This document shows positions 56,315-63,746 of a stretch of 64,000 nucleotides of DNA, in pieces. The stretch spans positions 248,001-312,000 of the forward strand of contig LBYD01000001.1 in the NCBI GenBank assembly GCA_000995965.1. Reading direction: 5' to 3'. The notes beneath the pieces were generated by a model. That model was not told the DNA's origin, made no database searches, and saw only the letters and a program-made list of their open reading frames with translations. This DNA comes from Candidatus Moranbacteria bacterium GW2011_GWC2_40_12 (GTDB lineage: Bacteria; Patescibacteria; Paceibacteria; Moranbacterales; UBA11712). The translations under genes and the position numbers were made by a program. Numbering within the stretch: position 1 is the stretch's first letter; each line of letters begins with the position of its first letter.

Positions 56315-56588
56315 TATTTTATAACATAACTCGACCCAACATTAACCATTCCTAAAGTTGAACTTTAGGAAGAGAGGATATCTCGTGGATATTGTCAGTT
56401 ATTGATTGATGTCAAATCACTATCATACGATAGTAAAACAAAAAGCTAAAAAAGGAATCGAAAAATTTTAGAGTTTTGCTAAGGTTCGACCTTAGCAAAG
56501 GCAGGAATTGGAAATTTTTTTATATTTCCTTCCTTCCCTCAATTGCGCCGGTGAGTAACCATTCCTAAAGTTTAACTTAAGGAAGTCA

Positions 56589-56616
56589 AAAAGAACGAGT
56601 CCACAGCTCGTTCTTT
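56589..56616. terminator. hairpin within the palindrome array
   Basis: AAAGAACGAG/CTCGTTCTTT, just after palindrome 4. A bidirectional terminator-like stem without a nearby gene. Confidence 0.55.
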
Positions 56617-56679
56617 GAATATTATCCAAAAATTTGTTATCCTAAGGCTTCCTAACATCCGATGTTAGAAAATAGAAAA

Positions 56680-56710
56680 CTCACCGCTTTCGAGCGGTGG
56701 GTTTTTCTTT
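56680..56710 (+). terminator. hairpin with T run within the palindrome array
   Basis: CTCACCGCT/AGCGGTGGG followed by TTTTTC, just after palindrome 5. No gene ends here on the plus strand. Confidence 0.6.
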
Positions 56711-56812
56711 TGCGGATTCTTTTGTAACCCTTACCAACATTGAATGTTGGTAAGATGTTGGTAAGAAAAAAAGCGGTTTAGTTTTTGTAGGTGTCCGACA
56801 CACCTATGAGTT

Positions 56813-58084
56813 TCATTTCCTCTCCTCCAGTTTCACTTGAACTGTTTTTTCCTCGCCTTTGTGCCAGATTTTCAGGTTGATTGTGTCGCCGACGTTCGAT
56901 TTCGCGATTTGGTCGCTCAATAGATTTTTTTCATCAATCTTCACGCCGTTTATTTCAAGAATAATGTCATTTTCCGTGAGTCCCGCTTTGTCCGCCGGAC
57001 TTCCCGGAACAACCGCGAAGTCAGTCACTTTTTGCCCGCGAAGCACCAGCGCGCCATAGCCATATGGCAAATTATTTGCTTTCTTTATTTCTTCCGTTAT
57101 TGGTATGTATCGCACGCCAATGTAAGGCTGGACTATTTTTCCTTTCGATTTCACGCTTTCGATGCCCTTTTTCACGATATTTATGGGAAGCGCAAAACCG
57201 ATGTTTTCAGCCCCTTGCGCCATTGCAACATTCACGCCTATCACCTGTCCGCTGATATTGAGAAGAGGCCCGCCGGAATTCCCCGGATTGATGGCCGCGT
57301 CTGTCTGAATCACCTCGCTCAAAGTTTCCGCCTGCCCGAATCCATCTCCGGCCGTCACATTGCGTTTGAGGCCGGAAATGATTCCTTTGCTGACCGTGTT
57401 TCGAAATTCCCCGAGCGAATTTCCGATCGCAATGACCGTCTGCCCAATTTTCAAATTGCCTGAATCGGCCAATTCCAAAACCGGCAAATTGTTTCCGGCT
57501 TCGATCTTGAGAATGGCAACGTCGTTCACCGGATCGATTGCCATCACCTTAGCCGCGTGTTTTTTTTCGTCATTTGTCATCACGGTATATTCCGCCTCCT
57601 GGTCGGAAACAACATGCTTATTGGTCACAATCAGCCCATCTTTTGAAACGATAAATCCCGAACCTCCGCCAATTTCCTGTTTTTCCGTCTCTCCCTGATT
57701 TTGCTGTTGCCTCTGGCTCGATCCGAAAGGATTGAAAAAAGGATCAAAACCGAAGGGATCGGAAAAAAAGTCCTGCATTTTTGGAATGTCTTTGGAAACA
57801 ATGATACTCACCACAGCCGGCGAAGCTTTTTCGACTGACGCCGTCACGGCCGATTCTTCATCGGGAAAATTGATGGTGCTCCCCGCACTGCCAGAATTCT
57901 TTTGCCCGACCTGATTTTGATTTTTCTTCAAAAAATCAAGGCTGAATTTTCCCTGCCCCAGATTCCCAGCCATAAAACCAAAAAGAGCCCCGAAAAATGA
58001 GGAAATGAGAAATGTGATAACAAAAAAACCGATCAGAATTTTTTTATAAGTTTTTACCAATTCTTTGTTTTCTCGATTGAGCAT
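56813..58084 (-). CDS. HtrA/DegP-like membrane-anchored serine protease
   Basis: 423 residues. One N-terminal membrane helix (ILIGFFVITFLISSFFGALF), a Gln/Asn-rich linker, then a trypsin-like protease with His157 (TNKHVV), Asp188 (NDVAIL) and Ser270 (NPGNSGGPLL), and one PDZ domain (LVLRGQKVTDFAVVPGSPAD). Degrades or refolds misfolded extracytoplasmic proteins. Complete catalytic triad, so presumably active. It is alone in its direction next to the palindrome array; the gene upstream on the same strand is the ferredoxin at 58210. Confidence 0.95.
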   Translation of the reverse strand: MLNRENKELVKTYKKILIGFFVITFLISSFFGALFGFMAGNLGQGKFSLDFLKKNQNQVGQKNSGSAGSTINFPDEESAVTASVEKASPAVVSIIVSKDIPKMQDFFSDPFGFDPFFNPFGSSQRQQQNQGETEKQEIGGGSGFIVSKDGLIVTNKHVVSDQEAEYTVMTNDEKKHAAKVMAIDPVNDVAILKIEAGNNLPVLELADSGNLKIGQTVIAIGNSLGEFRNTVSKGIISGLKRNVTAGDGFGQAETLSEVIQTDAAINPGNSGGPLLNISGQVIGVNVAMAQGAENIGFALPINIVKKGIESVKSKGKIVQPYIGVRYIPITEEIKKANNLPYGYGALVLRGQKVTDFAVVPGSPADKAGLTENDIILEINGVKIDEKNLLSDQIAKSNVGDTINLKIWHKGEEKTVQVKLEERK

Positions 58085-58209
58085 AATGAGAAATAATAAA
58101 TTAAAAATAAAATAGAAGAAATAAATATCAGAAAGAGGAAAATTTCAAGAAACACAAAAAAGCATTTCTAATTTCTGCTATTTATTTCTTCTCTCTCATA
58201 TCTTATGTC

Positions 58210-58392
58210 TTATTTCTCTAGTGATATCGCGTTCACCGGGCAGCTGGACACCACTTCACTGCAATCACAATCTTGGCAAGAATCCGCAATCACACTCGAT
58301 TTTCCGTTCTCAACCTTAAAGGTTTTCGGGCACAGTGCCTCGCACGTCCCGCATCCGATACACAATTCTGTGTTTACTTTGGGTTTTGACAT
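58210..58392 (-). CDS. 4Fe-4S ferredoxin of the POR operon
   Basis: 60 residues: MSKPKVNTELCIGCGTCEAL, then CPKTFKVENGKSSVI and CQDCDCSEVVSSCPVNAISL. CxxCxxC with the distal CP motif is the single-cluster ferredoxin type found in thermophiles and anaerobes. It directly follows porB with 55 bases between, and is the natural electron acceptor of the oxidoreductase. An additional CxxCxC pattern may tune the cluster or add a disulphide. Confidence 0.88.
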   Translation of the reverse strand: MSKPKVNTELCIGCGTCEALCPKTFKVENGKSSVIADSCQDCDCSEVVSSCPVNAISLEK

Positions 58393-58447
58393 ATTTTTCG
58401 CTTATTTATTACGCTTATACTATAAATTTATTTTCAAAGATAAGCAT

Positions 58448-59359
58448 TCAAATTTGGACCAAATTTACCAGCCTCTTCCATTCTTCATTCACCTCTTTTT
58501 GCATTTCGGCAATCACTTTTTCCCCACTGGGACGAAATAAATGTTTGAACCTTCCCTGCGTTTTCAAAAAATCTTCGATCGGTTTGGGATTTTCAGTCGC
58601 CCAGTTTATTTTATACTTGCCGTCAAAATATTCCCAAAGAGGCCAGAAATTGGTTTCGGTCGCCATTTTTCCAATACGGACATATTCGGAAGTCGGATAT
58701 TTCCACAAATTCGTGCAAGGCTGAAGCACAAGCAAAAATCTCGGACCATCGAGCGCAAAGGCTTTTTTGGCTTTCATTTTGAGGTCGGCTAAATACGCAA
58801 CATTCGTCTGCGCAGCGTATTTCAGGTGATGCGCAATCACAATTGACATCAAATCTTTTCTTTTTTCCAGCTTCCCAAAACTCTTCTTCCCCGCCGGAGT
58901 CGTTTCCGTGTCCGCTCCTCGCGGGGTCGCACCGCTCCTTTGCCCGCCGGTGTTCATATAGGCTTCGTTATCGTAGCAGACATAAAGGAAATCGTGCTGG
59001 CGTTCGAGCGCACCGGACAAGCTCTGAAGGCCGATGTCATATGTTCCCCCGTCGCCCGCAAAAACGACCACTTGAATTTTTTTGCCGGCCGGAATCTTAT
59101 TCCTTTTTCGCAAAGCTTTGATTGCCCCGTCAATTCCCGCCGCCGTCGCTCCGCCATTTTCAAATGCGCTGTGGATATACGGCACTTTCCAGGCCGAATA
59201 GGGATAAAGCGTTGAAGTCACTTCCAGGCACCCCGTCACGCTCACGACGATCACGGGATCATCCGTCGCCCCCAAAACCGTTCGCACGATGGCCGGAATG
59301 CCGCATCCGGCGCAAGTGGAATGCCCGGGGGCCAAGTGTTTGGTTAATTTTTCATTCAT
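58448..59359 (-). CDS. porB: pyruvate:ferredoxin oxidoreductase, beta subunit
   Basis: 303 residues. TPP-binding subunit: STCAGCGIPAIVRTVLGA with the cluster-binding CAGC, VVVFAGDGGTYDIGLQSLSG (GDG) and YVCYDNEAYMNTGGQRSGAT (N in the TPP motif), plus LQPCTNLWKYP with the last Cys. Oxidatively decarboxylates pyruvate (or another 2-oxoacid) to acetyl-CoA and reduced ferredoxin. It starts one base after porA stops, so the two are translationally coupled. The four-subunit form (A, B, G, D) is complete here. Confidence 0.94.
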   Translation of the reverse strand: MNEKLTKHLAPGHSTCAGCGIPAIVRTVLGATDDPVIVVSVTGCLEVTSTLYPYSAWKVPYIHSAFENGGATAAGIDGAIKALRKRNKIPAGKKIQVVVFAGDGGTYDIGLQSLSGALERQHDFLYVCYDNEAYMNTGGQRSGATPRGADTETTPAGKKSFGKLEKRKDLMSIVIAHHLKYAAQTNVAYLADLKMKAKKAFALDGPRFLLVLQPCTNLWKYPTSEYVRIGKMATETNFWPLWEYFDGKYKINWATENPKPIEDFLKTQGRFKHLFRPSGEKVIAEMQKEVNEEWKRLVNLVQI

Positions 59360-59360
59360 T

Positions 59361-60527
59361 TTATTTCAAACCAATATATCTTATTCCTTCGGCTTCGTCT
59401 TTTTCCAAACCCACAAAAACCTTTTTTATGTCCTCTTTGAGAATTTCTCTTCCGCCCAAGCCGTATATGAATGACTGTAATTTATAATTTGTAATGTGTA
59501 ATTTGGATAAGCTGTTTAGTATTTCCATGTACAGTGGCGCCTGCGAACCAAAAGAAACCGTCCGGTCCAGAACCGCGATTTTTTTCACGTTTTTCAAGGC
59601 TTCAGCGATCTGCTTATGCGGAAACGGCCGAAATAATTTTATTTTAAGAAGTCCAACTTTTTCGCCTTGCTCTCGCAATTCGTCAACTGCGGACTTCGCC
59701 GTTCCGGCGGTTGAGCCGGCCACCACGATCACTCGTTCGGCGTCATCGATTTTATATTCTTCAAAAATATCATAAGTTCTTTCGCTAATATTTCTGAATT
59801 CCTCAAATATTCCCCCGATTTCACCGATTACCCCATCCATCGCCTCAATTTGCTGTCTTTTAAATTCAAAGTATGAATTAGGCAGTGAAACTGGCCCGAA
59901 TGTTTTTGGATTTTCAAAATCAAGCAAAGAGTTTTTCATCTGGTATTCAGAGACGAAGCTTCGCGCGGCTGAATTTTCGAGAATTTCAATATTTTCCACG
60001 CTATGCGAGGTCGTAAAGCCGTCCATGATCACCATCGCCGGCAATCTTACTTTTTCAGCCAATCGCAAGGAGATAAAAACATTGTCATACACTTCCTGCG
60101 CATTTTCGGAAAATATTTGAATCCACCCGGAATCCCGGACAAACATCACGTCCTGATGATCGCAATGGATATTTATCGGCGCGGAAATTGCCCGCGCGCT
60201 AACCAGCATCAAAATCGGCAGCCGCATTCCCGCGGCGATCGGCAATATTTCTGCCATGAGCAAAATTCCCTGCGAGCTCGAAGCCGTCATCGCCCGCACT
60301 CCCGCCGCTTGGGCTCCCACTGCCGCGCTCATCGCGCTGTGTTCCGACTCGACTTCAATCATTTCCGTGTCCGCTTCACCGTCAGCAACAAACTTCGCAA
60401 AGGTTTCAATGATCGGCGTCTGCGGCGTGATCGGATAAACCGGCATCACATCCGGATTGATTTGCTTCAAGGCTTCAGCGGCCGCGGCTCCGCCAGTCAG
60501 GGCCAGGTTTTTATTTTTATTAATCAT
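59361..60527 (-). CDS. porA: pyruvate:ferredoxin oxidoreductase, alpha subunit
   Basis: 388 residues. ALTGGAAAAEALKQINPDVM and PVYPITPQTPIIETFAKFVA are typical of domain I; SEHSAMSAAVGAQAAGVRAM and SSQGILLMAEILPIAAGMRL form the TPP-facing surface; VVAGSTAGTAKSAVDELREQ opens domain II. Partner of porB. Anaerobic energy metabolism is implied: acetyl-CoA and reduced ferredoxin for energy or for biosynthetic reductases such as IspG. Confidence 0.95.
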   Translation of the reverse strand: MINKNKNLALTGGAAAAEALKQINPDVMPVYPITPQTPIIETFAKFVADGEADTEMIEVESEHSAMSAAVGAQAAGVRAMTASSSQGILLMAEILPIAAGMRLPILMLVSARAISAPINIHCDHQDVMFVRDSGWIQIFSENAQEVYDNVFISLRLAEKVRLPAMVIMDGFTTSHSVENIEILENSAARSFVSEYQMKNSLLDFENPKTFGPVSLPNSYFEFKRQQIEAMDGVIGEIGGIFEEFRNISERTYDIFEEYKIDDAERVIVVAGSTAGTAKSAVDELREQGEKVGLLKIKLFRPFPHKQIAEALKNVKKIAVLDRTVSFGSQAPLYMEILNSLSKLHITNYKLQSFIYGLGGREILKEDIKKVFVGLEKDEAEGIRYIGLK

Positions 60528-60557
60528 CGTTATTTTACAGAAATCGATCCCTTATGA

Positions 60558-60824
60558 TTATGTATTCTTCATCATCGTTATCGCTTTTTTCGGGCAAACT
60601 GTCGCGCAAACGCCACAGCCCTTGCAAACGTCGTAGTCAATATCCGCTTTGCGCTCGCTGTCGTAGTCAATCGCCGCTTCCGGGCACACATCAAAACAAT
60701 TCCCGCAACCAAGACAGGTTTTCTTGTCCACTTGTGGCTTCATATATCGCCAATCTCCCGTACGCGGTGACTTTTTTAGATCGTGCTCAATAATTGCTCC
60801 TTCTTCTATGTTTTCCCAATCCAT
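60558..60824 (-). CDS. porD: pyruvate:ferredoxin oxidoreductase, delta (2x4Fe-4S) subunit
   Basis: 88 residues with two complete cluster motifs: KTCLGCGNCFDVCPEAAIDY and DVCKGCGVCATVCPKKAITM. The N-terminal SPRTGDWRYMKPQVDKK is the usual delta-subunit lead. It shuttles electrons from the TPP/cluster centre to ferredoxin. It lies 30 bases before porA and 130 bases after porG; the gap after porG is a repeat block. Confidence 0.95.
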   Translation of the reverse strand: MDWENIEEGAIIEHDLKKSPRTGDWRYMKPQVDKKTCLGCGNCFDVCPEAAIDYDSERKADIDYDVCKGCGVCATVCPKKAITMMKNT

Positions 60825-60827
60825 AAA

Positions 60828-60955
60828 TTAATGCAAAATGCAAATCTCAAAATTACAAATGACATTTCAAAATGTTTAAATACCCCTAAAACAAATATGA
60901 CAATAAACTTTACATTTTAAACTGTCATTTTCCATTTTGATTTATTAATTTTCAA
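60828..60955. repeat. AAAATG/ATTTTGA-type repeat between porG and porD
   Basis: AAAATGCAAATCTCAAAATT, AATGACATTTCAAAATG and ACTGTCATTTTCCATTTTG: imperfect inverted repeats of the same family as 10319-10462. Confidence 0.5.
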
Positions 60956-61525
60956 TTATAATGAATCATACGCCTCCTCAATCGCCCGGATATTTTTTTC
61001 TGTTTTTTCGGAACCTATTTTTCCCGTGTATTTTTCCCGAAAAACATCAACCAGATTTTCGAGTTTCACAATTTCAGATATCTTTACCATTTTTCCTAAA
61101 ATTGCCGTATTCGGACGAGGCTCCCCGACAATTTCAAGAGAAAGCCCCGTCGCGTCAATAGGATAGACATTTCCCGCATAGCCCGTTTTTTGCCTGACTG
61201 CTTCACGATCCGAGGTAGTGTTCACGATCATAGCTTCGTTTTCATCAAGATTTTTGGTAACTTCAATAGTTCCGAGAAGCGTTTCGTCCAAAATCACCAC
61301 CATGTCCGGATCAACCACCGGCTCGTGCGTGAGTATCGGCTCGGCCGAAACCCGCACGAATGTTTTCATCGGCGCTCCTGTCCGCTCGGGACCGAAATCG
61401 GGAAAAGCCTGGACAAACTTCCCTTCCGCGAGCGCCGCCTGCGCCAAAAGCTCCGCGGCCGTTTTCGCCCCCTGACCACCCCGCGCATGAAAAACAATTT
61501 CAAAAATTTTCTTTTCGAGTTTCAT
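60956..61525 (-). CDS. porG: pyruvate:ferredoxin oxidoreductase, gamma subunit
   Basis: 189 residues from the ATG at 61525. EIVFHARGGQGAKTAAELLA is the GGQG CoA-binding signature of the gamma domain; AFPDFGPERTGAPMKTFVRV and DPDMVVILDETLLGTIEV follow. The promoter's TATAAT ends eight bases before the start codon, so the message is probably leaderless, and translation starts at the first AUG. First gene of the por operon. Confidence 0.92.
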   Translation of the reverse strand: MKLEKKIFEIVFHARGGQGAKTAAELLAQAALAEGKFVQAFPDFGPERTGAPMKTFVRVSAEPILTHEPVVDPDMVVILDETLLGTIEVTKNLDENEAMIVNTTSDREAVRQKTGYAGNVYPIDATGLSLEIVGEPRPNTAILGKMVKISEIVKLENLVDVFREKYTGKIGSEKTEKNIRAIEEAYDSL

Positions 61526-61532
61526 CCCAGTC

Positions 61533-61560
61533 ATTATACCATAAAAAAACTCAGCTTCAA
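61533..61560 (-). promoter_or_regulatory. por operon promoter overlapping the upstream terminator
   Basis: TTGAAG (61560-61555), 16-base spacer, TATAAT (61538-61533). The -35 box lies in the 3' arm of the terminator hairpin of the thioredoxin-fold gene. Confidence 0.65.
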
Positions 61561-61576
61561 ACAAGAAGCTGAGTTT
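61543..61576 (-). terminator. terminator of the DsbA-like gene
   Basis: AAACTCAGCTTC/GAAGCTGAGTTT with a TTGTTT loop and a T7 run on the minus strand. Confidence 0.9.
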
Positions 61577-61608
61577 CCAAAGAAACATGAAATTCTGAAG
61601 CTTTTTGG

Positions 61609-62703
61609 TTATTTCGCCAATTCCTCATCCAGCATTTTTTTCATTTCTTCGTATGAAACAACGCCGCCGATGAACTGGTCATTCACGAAAAAGGCGGGAG
61701 TTCCGGAAATTCCAAAGTTGGCTGCTTCCTCCTGGTCAGCTGCGATTTTGTCTTTCGGCTTATTTTGGTCAACACATTCGCTGAAATTCGCCGCGTTCAA
61801 TCCGAGAGCCGCGGCATACGACTTAAATTTCGCGACTCCTTCCGTGCTTTGCCAATCGGCTTGCGATCCATAAAGCCTGTCCGACATTTCCCAAAATTTT
61901 CCCTGGTCGCCGGCGCAACTGGCTGCCACGGCCGCGTTCATTGCCTGCTTATGAAAGTCGAGTGGAAGATATTTGTAGGCAAACAAGACCCTATCCTTGT
62001 ATTCACTGATGGCCTTTCGATAAGTTTCGTGAAATGATTTGCAATAGGGGCATTGAAAATCGCTGAAAAGAACCACTTTCACTTTCGCGTCTTCGGGGCC
62101 GATTTGCGGATTATCTTTTGAGACACTGGGAGTTTCAAGATATTTTCCGGCCTTGAACCCAACCTGTTCCGTGTTCATGAGATACTTGTTGTCTTTCTTT
62201 TCAAAAATTCCCTGGGCTTGGGCATAAACATCCGTTTTTGCCACATTTTCGTCAAAAATGAACGCGGGAATGCTTTTCACGTTTAATTTCTCAACTATAG
62301 CCTTTCCTTCTTCAGAGTCCATTTCAACTTTCTTGGCCAGCGTCGTCGGAATAACCCTTTTCAGCCATTTAAGATACTCGGTTGGATCGCACGCTTCACA
62401 TTTGCTGTCGGTCAAGACTTGAAGAGTGATGACCGGCTCGCTATAGGCAACCCAGGTTTTTCCATCAAAAGGAAATACATCCACATTCTTCAGAACCCTC
62501 GGCGAAACGCCCTGCTGGCCAAAGAATTGGGCCACATCCACGAAAATGCTGCCAATCAGGAGCCCGGCCATCAGAATAACCACTGAGACATAGTTTTTCA
62601 TTTTTCGGCGACAAGACTCATCGGAACATTGAGAATATTTTTCTCCCTCCCGTTTTTCCATCGGCGCTTCTCCCGCCGAGTTTTCTTCTTTTTTTTCTTC
62701 CAT
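61609..62703 (-). CDS. membrane-anchored DsbA-like thioredoxin-fold protein with two domains
   Basis: 364 residues from the ATG at 62703. A cytoplasmic acidic N-terminus with Cys (SQCSDESCRRKMK), one helix (YVSVVILMAGLLIGSIFV), then a first thioredoxin-like part with LTDSKCEACDPTEYLKWLKR (CEAC) and a second, DsbA/DsbG-like part with VVLFSDFQCPYCKSFHETYR (CPYC), KYLPLDFHKQAMNAAVAASC and ISGTPAFFVND (cis-Pro). Oxidises or isomerises disulphides of secreted proteins, of which this window has several Cys-rich examples. The double-domain form is unusual. Confidence 0.9.
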   Translation of the reverse strand: MEEKKEENSAGEAPMEKREGEKYSQCSDESCRRKMKNYVSVVILMAGLLIGSIFVDVAQFFGQQGVSPRVLKNVDVFPFDGKTWVAYSEPVITLQVLTDSKCEACDPTEYLKWLKRVIPTTLAKKVEMDSEEGKAIVEKLNVKSIPAFIFDENVAKTDVYAQAQGIFEKKDNKYLMNTEQVGFKAGKYLETPSVSKDNPQIGPEDAKVKVVLFSDFQCPYCKSFHETYRKAISEYKDRVLFAYKYLPLDFHKQAMNAAVAASCAGDQGKFWEMSDRLYGSQADWQSTEGVAKFKSYAAALGLNAANFSECVDQNKPKDKIAADQEEAANFGISGTPAFFVNDQFIGGVVSYEEMKKMLDEELAK

Positions 62704-62855
62704 TGGATATTTATCCCACACCACTTTTTTTGATAGTTCAAAGGCTCTAAAAAACCTTTGCTGAATGGATTTTTTTAGTAGCACTTTTGAATAATCTCGG
62801 AAAGAGGTGGGAGGATGAAGTTATTTAATTAAGCTATATTTTTATTCTGCGAGAG

Positions 62856-63140
62856 TTATTGCTGTTCTGCACCGCCTGGCACATTCGGCGCTTCCTGATT
62901 TGCCTCCCCGCCTGGAGCCGCCTGATCTGACGGCGCTGTTAACGTTTCCTGCTTGGACAAATCAAAATCCTGTTTCATTTCCGAAACGAGATAATCTCCG
63001 AATCCTATCGTAACCCTTTTCTTGGCTTCCGTTTTCACCGCCACTCCCACGAGAAAACCCAGAATTAGAATAAGAAGATAGTTTATCGTCTTTTCGTTTA
63101 TTTTGATCTTTTTTGCCAATCCAGATATTTTTTCTTTCAT
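62856..63140 (-). CDS. single-helix membrane protein with Pro/Gly/Glu tail
   Basis: 94 residues: a basic N-terminus (MKEKISGLAKKIKINEKTIN), one helix (YLLILILGFLVGVAVKTEA), then RVTIGFGDYLVSEMKQDF and a disordered, acidic C-terminus (APSDQAAPGGEANQEAPNVP). No family recognised. It lies between the thioredoxin-fold gene and the DUF192 gene, all co-directional with gaps of 118-150 bases. Probably an extracytoplasmic small protein. Confidence 0.7.
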   Translation of the reverse strand: MKEKISGLAKKIKINEKTINYLLILILGFLVGVAVKTEAKKRVTIGFGDYLVSEMKQDFDLSKQETLTAPSDQAAPGGEANQEAPNVPGGAEQQ

Positions 63141-63258
63141 GTTTGATTGCCCTAAGAGTTATTCCATTTGACAGTCTAGCAAAAGAGTTTATTCGAAGCA
63201 ATATTGACAAAGGGATGAAATTATATGTTTGTGGGAACCGGTCCTTTATAAAATTCAG

Positions 63259-63720
63259 CTATTCAATTCGAACCGGATCATTCAGTTGAACATCGTTCTG
63301 CTCGCAAAAACCGGCATTTACTTCAAGGACTACGCTGGATTTCTCGGGAGACGTGAAAATCCGCTGGTCATCCTGCGAAATTCTTCCCTCACAGCCGACC
63401 ACCCGACCGTTTTCGATCCAGATAATGTCGATTGGAAACTGCATTCCCTTCATCCAGAAGCGCTGGAAATCATCTTGCGGCATCAGAAAAAGCATGCCCC
63501 TTCCCTCGCCGATATTTTCCCTTCCGGCGAGCCCCAATTTGATTTTTTCCGCCGTTGCCACGGCTTCCGCCTTCACGAAAGCATTTTTGAGATACACCCT
63601 TTTGATAGGATTCCCGTATTGCAGCGAATAAAATTCACTGGAGACATAGTTGAGTAAAATCATCATTATTATCGATAAAATCAATGCAACGAAGATTATT
63701 TTTTTTGATATTGAGGACAT
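63259..63720 (-). CDS. DUF192 family membrane-anchored protein
   Basis: 153 residues. N-terminal helix (IIFVALILSIIMMILLNYVS), then a DUF192 fold: VKAEAVATAEKIKLGLAGR, GMLFLMPQDDFQRFWMKGMQ and FPIDIIWIENGRVVG, ending VVLEVNAGFCEQNDVQLNDP. DUF192 domains are small beta-barrels, often extracytoplasmic, of unknown biochemical function. It stands with a 118-base gap to the next gene. Confidence 0.9.
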   Translation of the reverse strand: MSSISKKIIFVALILSIIMMILLNYVSSEFYSLQYGNPIKRVYLKNAFVKAEAVATAEKIKLGLAGRENIGEGRGMLFLMPQDDFQRFWMKGMQFPIDIIWIENGRVVGCEGRISQDDQRIFTSPEKSSVVLEVNAGFCEQNDVQLNDPVRIE

Positions 63721-63746
63721 GGCGCTAGTTTAAAAATAAATTCATG

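Larger units (their letters stand above)
56258..56808. repeat. array of seven different palindromes
   Basis: In 550 non-coding bases: 56258-56278 CGCTAAAGTT/AACCTTAGCG; 56351-56369 CCTAAAGTT/AACTTTAGG; 56476-56498 TTGCTAAGGT/ACCTTAGCAA; 56562-56584 TTCCTAAAGTT/AACTTAAGGAA; 56652-56668 CTAACATC/GATGTTAG; 56730-56754 CTTACCAACATT/AATGTTGGTAAG; 56787-56808, an imperfect RAYT3 palindrome. The shared core is G-x-T-[TC]-[CG]-[GA]-A-x-C between arms beginning with YTAA. Three terminator hairpins are interspersed. No ORF. Confidence 0.8.
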
